Assembly: GCA_016929395.1 (NCBI GenBank)
Contig: JAFGIX010000020.1
Coordinates: forward strand, 1 to 33,076
DNA length: 33,076 nucleotides
Direction of reading: 5' to 3'
Origin: Candidatus Zymogenus saltonus
GTDB lineage: Bacteria > Desulfobacterota > Zymogenia > Zymogenales > Zymogenaceae
The notes beneath the pieces are model-generated. The model was given only the letters and a program-made list of their open reading frames with translations. It had not been told where the DNA came from and made no database searches. Below, piece by piece: positions 6,762 to 14,221 of this stretch. Position 1 is the first letter of the stretch, and each line of letters begins with the position of its first letter. A program made the translations under genes and the position numbers.

Positions 6762-9146
6762 TTAGAGCTCCAGGACCAGCCTTCCCCCCTGCCAGATGGT
6801 GAAGCAGACGATCCAAGCCAAAACTAAGGTGTAAAGGACCAAAAATCCGGCCCATCCCCAGCTCCCCGACTCCTGCTTCACCACTGCCACCGTGGCCATG
6901 CAGGGCGTCGACAGGAGGGAAAAGACCATGACGACAATTGCGAGGAGGATCCCCGCCCTTCCCGCAAAGAGGGGGTCGTCTCTCACCGACTGGATGAGGG
7001 CCTTGCTCTCCGCCCCGACTTCCCCGCCGAGGGAGTAGAGCGTTCCCATCGCCGCCACGAACACCTCCTTTGCCGCAAAGGACGCAACCATAGCAACGGA
7101 AAGCCGCCAGTCCATCCCCAGCGGCCTAAATACAGGCTCTATCCCCCTGCCTACCTTGCCGCCGTAGGAGAGGGAGAAGAGCTCCATCGCCTCTTTGTTG
7201 TCGATCTCCTCGATGTCGGGGAGGTACTTTTCCCTGTAGACGGAAACCGCATCGAACAGGTCGGGACTTTCCGCCTTGAGTACCGACAGCTCTTTGTCGA
7301 GGGTATCCTTTGCCGATTTGTATCCCTCGTCCCCCTCCTCGAATCCCCCCTCCTCGACCGCCTTGTCGAATTCGGCGTAAGGCAGGTATTTGTCGTAAAG
7401 ATCGCCCCCCTCTTCGAGGGCGCCCGGCTTGAATCCGGTCTCCTGTACAAACTCGGTCTTTCTATTTTCCCTCAGCTTGTCGTAGTCGACCTTTGTATCG
7501 GGATTTCTGGGGAAGGTGAAGAGAAACCAGATGACTATCGATATGGCGAGGATGATCGTCCCCGCCTTCTGGACATAGTGCTTCGAACGATCCCACATCT
7601 GCACGAAAATCTCCTTCAGCGTCGGAATCCTGTAGGGTGGAAGCTCGATTACGAGGGGCGGGGACTCCCCTTTTAATATCGTGGCCTTGAATATAAGGGC
7701 CATCACCATCGCCACCAGGATTCCCCCGAAGTAGAGGGAGAAGAGCGTGAATCCCTGGGCGTCGATCAGCCCCCCGAATATCTTCTTCTGCGGTATCAGG
7801 GCCGAGATCATAAGTGTGTAGACGGGGAGTCTGGCCGAGCAGGACATAAGGGGGGCCAGGAGCATCGTGACAAGCCTCCCCTTTTCCGACTCGATCGTCC
7901 TCGTCGCCATTATCCCGGGGATGGCGCAGGCGAAGGACGAGAGGAGCGGGACGAAGGCCTTCCCGTTCAGCCCGAACTTCTCCATGACCCTGTCCATGAT
8001 GAACGCCGCCCTGGCCATGTAGCCGGAGCCCTCCAAAAGCGCGATGAAGAAAAAGAGGAAGAGTATCTGGGGGAGAAAAATAAGGACCCCCCCCACGCCC
8101 CCGATGATCCCGTCGACAACAAGGCTCTGGATCAATCCCTCCGGGATTATGAGTGCGGCGACGCTCCCCATCCATCCGAAAAAGGCGTCGATTAAATCCA
8201 TAAAGGGGCCCGCCCATTTGAAGACGCCCTGAAAGACTATGTACATCACGCCGACGAATATCGGAATCCCGAGGAGGTTATTCAGGAGAACCTTGTCGAT
8301 CTTGTCGGACACGATTATGTGATCCTCTCTGATGTGTCTTACCGCCTTCTTCATCGTGCCCTTGATAAATCCGTAGCGTCCCTCGGCTATCAGGTTTACC
8401 GAGTCCTCCTTGAGAACCTTCAGCAGGTTTTCCCTGCTCCCTTCAAGGGCGGTCTCTATCTCCTCCCATTTTTCATCTTCCGACAGCCTCTTTTCCACCT
8501 CTGTGTCGTGCTCCAGGAGCTTTACCGCGAGCCACTGGGGGGAGAATCCTGATTCCGAAAGGGACGACTTTTCTATGATCTCCGCGAGCCTCGCTATCTC
8601 CTCTTCCACCCTGTCTTCATAATATATCTTGCTCGGAGTCGACTCGATCTTTCCCTCGGCGACCATAACGATCGTCCGCTTGAGCTGATCCAAGCCCGTC
8701 TTCTTGTTGCCGATTGTTTTCACTATCGGAATGCCAAGGAGCCCGGAGAGCTCTTCAACATTAATCTCGATCCCCCTCAGCTCCGCAAGGTCTGTCATGT
8801 TGAAGGCCAGGATCAGTGGAACGTTCATCTCCATAAGCTGAACGGCGAGGTAGAGGCTCCGCTCGAGGTTCGAGGAGTCGATGATGTCGACCACCATGTC
8901 CGGCTTTTCCTCGACTATGAAATTCCTCGCCACTAACTCCTCGAGGGAATAGGCGGTAAGGCTGTATGTCCCCGGAAGGTCGATGAAATTTACCTCCCTC
9001 CCCTCGATTTTTATCTTTCCCTCCTTCTTCTCCACTGTAATGCCGGGGTAGTTCCCCACCATATGTCTCGAACCCGTCAGGGCGTTGAAGATGGTGGTTT
9101 TTCCGCTGTTTGGGTTTCCGGCTATCGCCACATTAATAACGCTCAT
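6762..9146 (-). CDS. feoB: ferrous iron transport protein B
   Basis: FeoB (794 residues) imports Fe2+ across the inner membrane. The N-terminal G domain shows GNPNSGKT (residues 10-17, G1), NYPGITVE (switch), DLPGTYSL (G3) and NMTD (G4), followed by the helical GDI-like region. The membrane core from about 290 carries the two Gate/nucleoside-recognition repeats and the conserved Cys segments in SSFACAIPGIMATR and APLMSCSARLPVY. Between about residues 545 and 672 there is an acidic, charged insertion of over 100 residues before VFRPLGMDWR, larger than the corresponding loop of the E. coli protein. The start has AGGA about 8 nt upstream. FeoA is not a separate gene here but is fused to the regulator upstream. 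A palindromic operator lies 137 nt upstream. Confidence 0.96.
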   Translation of the reverse strand: MSVINVAIAGNPNSGKTTIFNALTGSRHMVGNYPGITVEKKEGKIKIEGREVNFIDLPGTYSLTAYSLEELVARNFIVEEKPDMVVDIIDSSNLERSLYLAVQLMEMNVPLILAFNMTDLAELRGIEINVEELSGLLGIPIVKTIGNKKTGLDQLKRTIVMVAEGKIESTPSKIYYEDRVEEEIARLAEIIEKSSLSESGFSPQWLAVKLLEHDTEVEKRLSEDEKWEEIETALEGSRENLLKVLKEDSVNLIAEGRYGFIKGTMKKAVRHIREDHIIVSDKIDKVLLNNLLGIPIFVGVMYIVFQGVFKWAGPFMDLIDAFFGWMGSVAALIIPEGLIQSLVVDGIIGGVGGVLIFLPQILFLFFFIALLEGSGYMARAAFIMDRVMEKFGLNGKAFVPLLSSFACAIPGIMATRTIESEKGRLVTMLLAPLMSCSARLPVYTLMISALIPQKKIFGGLIDAQGFTLFSLYFGGILVAMVMALIFKATILKGESPPLVIELPPYRIPTLKEIFVQMWDRSKHYVQKAGTIILAISIVIWFLFTFPRNPDTKVDYDKLRENRKTEFVQETGFKPGALEEGGDLYDKYLPYAEFDKAVEEGGFEEGDEGYKSAKDTLDKELSVLKAESPDLFDAVSVYREKYLPDIEEIDNKEAMELFSLSYGGKVGRGIEPVFRPLGMDWRLSVAMVASFAAKEVFVAAMGTLYSLGGEVGAESKALIQSVRDDPLFAGRAGILLAIVVMVFSLLSTPCMATVAVVKQESGSWGWAGFLVLYTLVLAWIVCFTIWQGGRLVLEL

Positions 9147-9282
9147 TCCATATTCCTTTTCATGATAGAATCCATATTATTAAACCCGATTATCCTTCAA
9201 TCGACAGCCTGCGTCAACTTCCACACATGTAACCCTTCAAAATCGGTGTGCCATTTTTTATTACGATACTATCTCTAATAAA

Positions 9283-9298
9283 GTTAGACATGCCTAAC
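9283..9298 (-). promoter_or_regulatory. metalloregulator operator upstream of feoB
   Basis: GTTAGACATGCCTAAC is a 16-bp palindrome with 7 of 8 paired positions matching. Its partner at 10227-10242 matches 13 of 16 positions, so two sites flank the regulator gene. A weak promoter, TTGTCG (9304-9309), 17 nt, TAACTT (9281-9286), on the minus strand would place the operator between -35 and -10. The sequence resembles TTAGG..CCTAA sites read by DtxR-type regulators more than a classical Fur box. Confidence 0.72.
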
Positions 9299-9330
9299 TC
9301 AAACGACAAAAAAAATCTCCTAAGTGTTCC

Positions 9331-10035
9331 CTAAAAGTGGTTTACCAGGACCCACACCTTTCTCGAAAGCATGTGGCCCAGGGCGATTCGGCTCCCGTCC
9401 ACTGCGATGATTGTGGGGCCGGGCCTGCCCGCGTTTAACACCTCGACCTCCTTTCCGACTGAGAGCCCCATTGAGAGAAGGCGGTTCTTCAGCCTGTGTC
9501 CCCCCATGAATCTCTCTATTCTCACCCTCTCCCCCGGATTTGCGTCGCTGAGGCGGATGAACTTCTCTCTCTCCCCCTGGCATTTATCGCAGAGTCCGTA
9601 CATGGTCAGGCTGTGTTTGAGGGGCAAAAACCCGTGGTATGCGGCCACACTATTCTGCAGATGCTCTATATCGGCGTCTTCAAATTCGAGTATCTTCCCG
9701 CACTTGACGCAGATCATGTGATCGTGGTGTTTTCCGAGATGAAGGTGCTCGTAGAGAACGTTCCCGTCCTGATTTTCGACCTTTTCTGCAAGGCCGTATC
9801 GCTCAAAAATATCCATGTAATCGGAGATCTTCTGGGGAGTAAGAAAAAGGCCTGCGGCCTGAGACATCTCATGCAGCTTGTTAAGCGAGAGGTGATTTTC
9901 CGAATCCAAAAATAGATCGAGGAGCTTGAACCGCTCTTCGGGATTTTCAAGGCCGTCTTCTGAAAAAACGGTGTAGAACTTGTTTATGATCTCTTCTCTC
10001 TCCCTCTTTTCGTTATGGTTCCTTCTTACGGCCAT
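9331..10035 (-). CDS. Fur-FeoA fusion: iron-responsive regulator with C-terminal FeoA domain
   Basis: This 234-residue protein joins two iron proteins. Residues about 15-155 form a Fur-family repressor: a winged helix (about 30-95), the metal-site HHDH (103-106), and the two structural zinc pairs CVKC (109-112) and CDKC (149-152). Residues about 160-232 are a complete FeoA/SH3-like domain: RLSDANPGERVRIERF, GHRLKNRLLSMGL, EVEVLNAGRPGP, SRIALGHMLSRKVWV. FeoA normally is a small separate protein that assists FeoB, and the same fold is the C-terminal domain of DtxR. The fusion could sense iron through Fur, touch FeoB through FeoA, or use FeoA as a DtxR-like regulatory module. It is encoded 184 bp upstream of feoB on the same strand and preceded by an operator and a consensus promoter. 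No frameshift separates the halves. Confidence 0.92.
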   Translation of the reverse strand: MAVRRNHNEKREREEIINKFYTVFSEDGLENPEERFKLLDLFLDSENHLSLNKLHEMSQAAGLFLTPQKISDYMDIFERYGLAEKVENQDGNVLYEHLHLGKHHDHMICVKCGKILEFEDADIEHLQNSVAAYHGFLPLKHSLTMYGLCDKCQGEREKFIRLSDANPGERVRIERFMGGHRLKNRLLSMGLSVGKEVEVLNAGRPGPTIIAVDGSRIALGHMLSRKVWVLVNHF

Positions 10036-10065
10036 ATCCTAATTACCTTGTTAAAACCTATTTGA

Positions 10066-10197
10066 CCCATCCCCGCTTTTGTACCGTGCCCGCCTTTTAC
10101 CCCGTCCCCCGTCCCCGTTTTTGCCCCACTCCCTCTTTTTGCCCTTCGCCTGCCTCCTTCCCCGTCCCCGCTTTTGCCCCATCCCCTCTTTTGCCCA
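10066..10197 (-). repeat. G-rich tandem repeats in the regulator's 5' leader
   Basis: About seven imperfect copies of a 17-18-bp unit; on the minus (RNA-sense) strand it reads CAAAAGCGGGGAYGGGG. Two segments fulfil the four-run G-quadruplex pattern on the sense strand: 10160-10186 (four runs of G4, loops of 2, 7 and 2) and 10100-10127 (runs of G4, G4, G5, G4, loops of 7, 2 and 2). They lie between the predicted transcription start (about 10242) and the start codon at 10035, so they would be in the mRNA leader. Confidence 0.8.
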
Positions 10198-10226
10198 ACC
10201 CACGGGTATTCGATGCATATAACATT

Positions 10227-10242
10227 ATTAGGCAAGACTAAC
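10227..10242 (-). promoter_or_regulatory. metalloregulator operator at the fur-feoA promoter
   Basis: ATTAGGCAAGACTAAC on the plus strand, arms TTAG and CTAA with inner G-C pairs. It matches the feoB site at 13 of 16 positions. It begins at the predicted +1 and runs downstream, a position where a bound protein would block initiation or clearance. Confidence 0.7.
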
Positions 10243-10248
10243 AATATT

Positions 10249-10277
10249 ATTATATATAGCGGAGGGTTTGTTGTCAA
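10249..10277 (-). promoter_or_regulatory. exact-consensus sigma70 promoter for fur-feoA
   Basis: On the minus strand TTGACA (10277-10272), a 17-nt spacer and TATAAT (10254-10249) match the housekeeping consensus at all positions. The predicted start near 10242 gives a leader of about 205 nt. A perfect promoter is what one expects where a strong repressor sets expression. Confidence 0.85.
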
Positions 10278-10320
10278 GAAAAAAAAGAAGGGGGTTGAAA
10301 AAATATTACTCCTTTTTCCC

Positions 10321-10348
10321 TTGACATTCAGGTCAAAATAGATAGATT
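10321..10348 (+). promoter_or_regulatory. probable promoter of the hemolysin III-like gene
   Basis: TTGACA at 10321-10326, a 16-nt spacer and TAGATT at 10343-10348. The -35 lies in a short inverted repeat TTGAC-N6-GTCAA (10321-10336), which could be an operator half-pair or chance. The leader to the ATG at 10469 would be about 115 nt and shows nothing else notable. Confidence 0.45.
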
Positions 10349-10468
10349 AGATAAAATAGTAAAATTCCGATCGGCCTTGCTGCCGATGGCTGGACAGTAT
10401 TTTAAATACAAAAGCTGCTATATTTAAAACGGTTCGAAAACGGTGAAAGATAGTAGGAAAGTTCTAAA

Positions 10469-11143
10469 ATGAGCGGTGAATCGGATAAATCGAGGGAAGT
10501 TTCAGGGTCGACGGATCAGACCATAGGGGAGGAGATCGCAAACAGCATCACCCACGGGATCGGGGTTGCCCTCTCCATAGCGGGACTGGTGCTTCTGGTA
10601 GTCTTTTCGAGCCTCTACGGCGACGCATGGCGGGTCGTCACTTTTTCAATCTACGGAGCCACGCTGATAATTCTCTACCTCGCCTCGACCCTCTACCACG
10701 GCTTCACAAATCCAAAAGTCAAGCATTTTTTCAGGGTTATGGACCATGCGTCTATTTACCTTTTAATAGCAGGATCCTATACGCCCATAACCCTTACCGT
10801 AATGCGTGGTCCCTGGGGCTGGACCCTTTTCGGCCTCATCTGGGGGATGGCTATAGCTGGGATAATCACGAAGTTCTTCATAATAAACAAGCTCAAAATT
10901 CTCTCCGTATTATTTTACATCGCTATGGGGTGGCTCGTCGTAATAGCCATCAAGCCGATGCTCATAATGGCCCCCAAGGGATTGATAGTCTGGCTCGTCA
11001 TAGGAGGGCTGAGCTACACCTTTGGTATAATCTTCTACGCCCTGGATAAGATGCCCTATAGTCACACCATATGGCACCTCTTCGTGATGGGGGGGAGCAT
11101 TTCCCACTTTTTCGGGATGTTTTTCAACCTGACAAGGGTTTAA
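10469..11143 (+). CDS. hemolysin III family (PAQR-like) membrane protein
   Basis: This 224-residue protein has about seven hydrophobic segments and the family signature: GEEIANSITHGIGVAL near the N-terminus, STLYHGF after the second helix, MDHASIYLLIAGSYTP in the middle and SHTIWHLFVMGGSISHFF at the end. Conserved Ser, Asp and His residues in these motifs form the metal site known in the eukaryotic PAQR/adiponectin receptor relatives. Bacterial members (YqfA/HlyIII) are inner-membrane proteins of uncertain function, possibly hydrolases; the 'hemolysin' name comes from one Bacillus cereus homologue. AGGA lies about 10 nt before the ATG. It is divergent from fur-feoA and does not share its operator. 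Confidence 0.92.
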   Translation: MSGESDKSREVSGSTDQTIGEEIANSITHGIGVALSIAGLVLLVVFSSLYGDAWRVVTFSIYGATLIILYLASTLYHGFTNPKVKHFFRVMDHASIYLLIAGSYTPITLTVMRGPWGWTLFGLIWGMAIAGIITKFFIINKLKILSVLFYIAMGWLVVIAIKPMLIMAPKGLIVWLVIGGLSYTFGIIFYALDKMPYSHTIWHLFVMGGSISHFFGMFFNLTRV

Positions 11144-11410
11144 CTCGAAAGACGCTGCCCCGGATTCTCTCTTCCCTTCCGATTCTCCAGTTTATATTTC
11201 TTTTAGCCTTTAAGGTCAACGTGTGTATTCAGCCTGATTTCCTTAGTATAAATTTGATCCTACGGTTTGATCTTTGACTCGAGCAATATTTGTCCGATTC
11301 TTTTTGCGCGCACGGGCCTGTTGATATACCTGAAATTCTTTTTGATGATTTAACCTTTCCCCTTCTTTTCAGTCTAATATTCACAGAATATTTTTTGATG
11401 GGGGAGCGAA

Positions 11411-12595
11411 ATGAATATAAATAAGCTTATCGTTCTGTCGGCGGTCATCGTTTTTTTTATTGCGGCGGTCGCCTCCGATGCCGTGATGGACAAGAAAAAG
11501 GGGGAAGATTCGGTCCGGATTACGATACTGGACAGGAACTCGTCCGATGTGGAGTGGTCGCCTGGCGGGGATTTTATCGTCTACTCCAGGGCCAGCTTTC
11601 ATGACGGTTATCACGACGTCTGGATCATTCGGCCGAACGGCTCCGACCGCCGCTGTCTGACGTGCGGCAACGGATTTCCGAAAAGGCAGAACGGCGGCGC
11701 GGCGCTCCACCCATCCGGGGAATATTTCGTATTTACCGCCCAGAACGAGGACGCCGTGGGCGAAAAGGCCGATGCATTTGCAAAGCCGGGGACGGGGCTA
11801 AACTGCAACCTCTGGGCCGCGGGAATCGACGGCGACTTCGTCGTCAGGCTAACCGATATCGAGACAAATCTCAAGAGGTCCCGGGGGGTGATTCACCCGC
11901 AGTTCAGTCACGACGGGAAGAAGCTCCTCTGGACGGAGTCGCTGGGGAGGGGTTACGGTAAGGGGGGCAAGGAGTGGGGCGAGTGGGCCCTCAAGATCGG
12001 AGAGATCGGCTTCGAGGACGGTAAGGTCGTGATCAAGAACGTGACGACGCTGACCCCCGGCAATTTCAGGAGCTTCTACGAGAGCCACGGCTTCTCGCCC
12101 GATGACTCCAGAGTGCTCTTTTCCGGAAACCTTATTCCTAAACAACCCCTGAACGGACTCGATATTTACGAGCTTGAGCTTGACGGCAATATCCTCAGGA
12201 GGCTGACCCCCACGGCCGAGGACTGGGACGAGCACGCTCACTACTCGCCCGGGGGAGACCTCATCGTCTGGATGTCCGGCGAGGGACTCGATGTGGAGTT
12301 CGACTCGGTTAGCGGCCATACCTGGCGGAGATACGTTAAGACGGAGCTGTGGGCCATGAATCCGGACGGGAGCGGAAGGAGACCGATAACCTTCTTCAAC
12401 GAGTCGGAAAGCAACGACTCGAGATGGTTTAGGGAGAACGTCTGCGACACGGAGAGGGTTGTCGTCTCGGACAGCTCATTTTCCCCGGACGGGGAGCGGC
12501 TCGCCGCGACGATCGCCTACGAGGGGCCGAATATGGGGGGATCGGGGAGCATCCGCTCTGTCCTTGCAGTGATTTACCTTGAAGGACGGCTCTGA
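11411..12595 (+). CDS. TolB-like (PD40) beta-propeller protein, exported
   Basis: A 394-residue protein with an N-terminal hydrophobic segment (about 5-23) lacking a lipobox, probably a signal peptide or anchor. The rest contains WD40-like/PD40 blades recognisable by repeated S-P-G/D-G-x-x-h motifs: VEWSPGGDFIVYS, ALHPSGEYFVFTA, PQFSHDGKKLLWTE, GFSPDDSRVLFSG, HYSPGGDLIVWM and SFSPDGERLAATI. In several blades it is followed by a LWAM/DVWIIRPNGSD strand, as in TolB. This gives a six-blade propeller, complete in one chain. Such proteins act as periplasmic scaffolds; this one lacks the N-terminal TolB domain and pal/tol neighbours, so a role in Tol-Pal is not implied. GGAG lies 5-6 nt before the ATG. 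Confidence 0.85.
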   Translation: MNINKLIVLSAVIVFFIAAVASDAVMDKKKGEDSVRITILDRNSSDVEWSPGGDFIVYSRASFHDGYHDVWIIRPNGSDRRCLTCGNGFPKRQNGGAALHPSGEYFVFTAQNEDAVGEKADAFAKPGTGLNCNLWAAGIDGDFVVRLTDIETNLKRSRGVIHPQFSHDGKKLLWTESLGRGYGKGGKEWGEWALKIGEIGFEDGKVVIKNVTTLTPGNFRSFYESHGFSPDDSRVLFSGNLIPKQPLNGLDIYELELDGNILRRLTPTAEDWDEHAHYSPGGDLIVWMSGEGLDVEFDSVSGHTWRRYVKTELWAMNPDGSGRRPITFFNESESNDSRWFRENVCDTERVVVSDSSFSPDGERLAATIAYEGPNMGGSGSIRSVLAVIYLEGRL

Positions 12596-12629
12596 AGGGG
12601 GCGCCGATCGATGAGTTCCCCTTCGTCGC

Positions 12630-12881
12630 TCACTCATTAAGACCCTCGATCTCGTCGTAATACTCGACGAAGTCACAGTAATGGATCAGCATCTCCAAGG
12701 TGTCGATCCTCATCATCCTGCTTGCAGCCTCATTGAGTGAGAGTCTGCCGTCAAAGTATCGCTTCACCAGGTTTGTCTTTGCGACGAAGATGAGTAGCTG
12801 CGCCTCGTTTCTGAAAAGATCCTCCATTATTTCTCCAAACGTTTGCGTTATCTTAAAAAACATTTTTGAGCCTATGCTCAA
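12630..12881 (-). CDS. small helical protein, unknown
   Basis: An 83-residue protein predicted mostly helical, with the block KRYFDGRLSLNEAASRMMRIDTLEML and an acidic end DFVEYYDEIE. There is no membrane segment or signal. I do not recognise the family. The start is uncertain. A nine-codon ORF, well supplied with a GGGAGGGAG ribosome-binding site, starts at 12907, and its TGA overlaps the TTG used here (TTGA at 12881-12878). So the gene is either translationally coupled to that leader ORF or truly begins at 12907 with a one-base frameshift in this sequence. It ends 34 bp from the convergent TolB-like gene. Confidence 0.5.
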   Translation of the reverse strand: MSIGSKMFFKITQTFGEIMEDLFRNEAQLLIFVAKTNLVKRYFDGRLSLNEAASRMMRIDTLEMLIHYCDFVEYYDEIEGLNE

Positions 12882-13017
12882 CTTTGAGACTCGATCTTAC
12901 CGTTCATATTATCTCCCTCCCGAAAAAAGTATCTAAAATATTAATTTGTGATATATTAAACGAATACAAAATCGCATTATCTGAAGTTTCCTTAAAAAAG
13001 TTTAAAGGGGTATCATT

Positions 13018-14028
13018 ATGACAAGGATTGCCATAAACGGGCTTGGGCGAATCGGGAAGCTCGTCCTTCGCCACTATATTCAGGACGATCCGGAGGGGAT
13101 AGAGATCGTTGCGGCAAACGACCTGACACCGATTGAAGAGCTCGCATACCTGGTCGAGTACGACTCCGTACACAGGAGGGCAAGCTTCGGCGTCGGAAAC
13201 GAGGGCGACAGTCTTATCCTCGGCTCCAAGAAGATCGAGGTCACAAACGAGACGGACCCCGAGAAACTCCCCTGGGGGAAGATGGGGGTGGATATCGTTC
13301 TGGAGTGCACGGGGCGCTTCAGGAGGAGGGAGGATGCGGCAAAACATATCACCGCCGGCGCCAGAAAGGTGGTCATAAGCGCGCCATCGGAGTCGGCCGA
13401 CCTGACCGTGGTCATGGGGGTGAACGAGAGCCTCTACGACAACGGCAAGCATGATATTATCTCCAACGCCTCGTGCACGACCAACTCCCTCGCCCCGCCG
13501 GTCAAGGTCTTGAACGACGCCTTCGGGATCGAGTACCTGATGGTAACCACGATCCACGCCTACACCGCGAGCCAGGCGCTGGTGGACAAGGCCACCGCCT
13601 CCCTTAAGAGGACGAGGGGGAGGGCCGCGGCGGTATCCCTTATTCCCACGTCGACCGGGGCGGCCAAGGCCACGGCCCTTGTCATCCCGGAGCTCGACGG
13701 GAAGATGGACGCCATAGCGGTCAGGACGCCCGTCCCGGACGGGGCGCTGACCGACATCGTTGCGCACCTGAAAAAGGACGTTACGGTGGAGGGCGTAAAC
13801 GGCGAGCTCAAGAGGGCGGCCGAGGGGCCGATGAAAAAGATCATCGAGTTCAACGAGGACCAGATAGTCTCGGCGGATATTCTGGGGAACTCCCACTCCG
13901 CCATCGTGGACGCCCCGTCGACTAGGGTGATAATGAACAGGGTGGTAAAGCTCCTCGTCTGGTACGACAACGAGTACGGCTACGCGGGGAGGCTCCTCGA
14001 CCTGGCAAAGTACATCGCTGGGAGGTGA
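13018..14028 (+). CDS. gap: NAD-dependent glyceraldehyde-3-phosphate dehydrogenase
   Basis: GAPDH (336 residues) oxidises glyceraldehyde-3-phosphate to 1,3-bisphosphoglycerate in glycolysis, or runs in reverse in gluconeogenesis. The Rossmann motif INGLGRIGK begins at residue 6. AANDL near residue 35 carries the Asp that selects NAD over NADP. The catalytic motif SNASCTTN places the nucleophile at Cys153, with the partner His in TTIHAYTASQ. STGAAKA and WYDNEYGYAGR complete the substrate and tetramer motifs. The length is normal for the type I enzyme. AAAGGGG lies about 8 nt before the ATG. It stands alone; no pgk or tpi is adjacent. Confidence 0.97.
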   Translation: MTRIAINGLGRIGKLVLRHYIQDDPEGIEIVAANDLTPIEELAYLVEYDSVHRRASFGVGNEGDSLILGSKKIEVTNETDPEKLPWGKMGVDIVLECTGRFRRREDAAKHITAGARKVVISAPSESADLTVVMGVNESLYDNGKHDIISNASCTTNSLAPPVKVLNDAFGIEYLMVTTIHAYTASQALVDKATASLKRTRGRAAAVSLIPTSTGAAKATALVIPELDGKMDAIAVRTPVPDGALTDIVAHLKKDVTVEGVNGELKRAAEGPMKKIIEFNEDQIVSADILGNSHSAIVDAPSTRVIMNRVVKLLVWYDNEYGYAGRLLDLAKYIAGR

Positions 14029-14134
14029 GCGCAGATTTTGTAGGTTTACTCCATTTCTGTTTTGTAAATTGATGTAACTTCTGTTGAGATAGCGAAAGTT
14101 CTCGGAAGTAATATTAATATGTCAGATATTTGGA

Positions 14135-14162
14135 GTTCGACGGCAAAAATCCTTCGGCGAAC
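14135..14162. other. hairpin between convergent genes
   Basis: GTTCGACG (14135-14142) pairs with CGGCGAAC (14155-14162), 7 of 8 positions, 12-nt loop. No T-tract follows on either strand, so intrinsic termination is doubtful, though its place between the convergent gap and glycosyltransferase genes suits a transcription boundary. Confidence 0.35.
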
Positions 14163-14221
14163 TGAGAGTGACCTATGACTTGGCCGCTTACCGGTCTGAA
14201 AGACTTATATCCTCGATCTCC

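Noticed and set aside
12904-13896. Long minus-strand open frame of 330 codons opposite gap
   Set aside because: It is antisense to an unmistakable GAPDH gene in GC-rich DNA, and its translation is rich in Arg, Gly and His with no motif.
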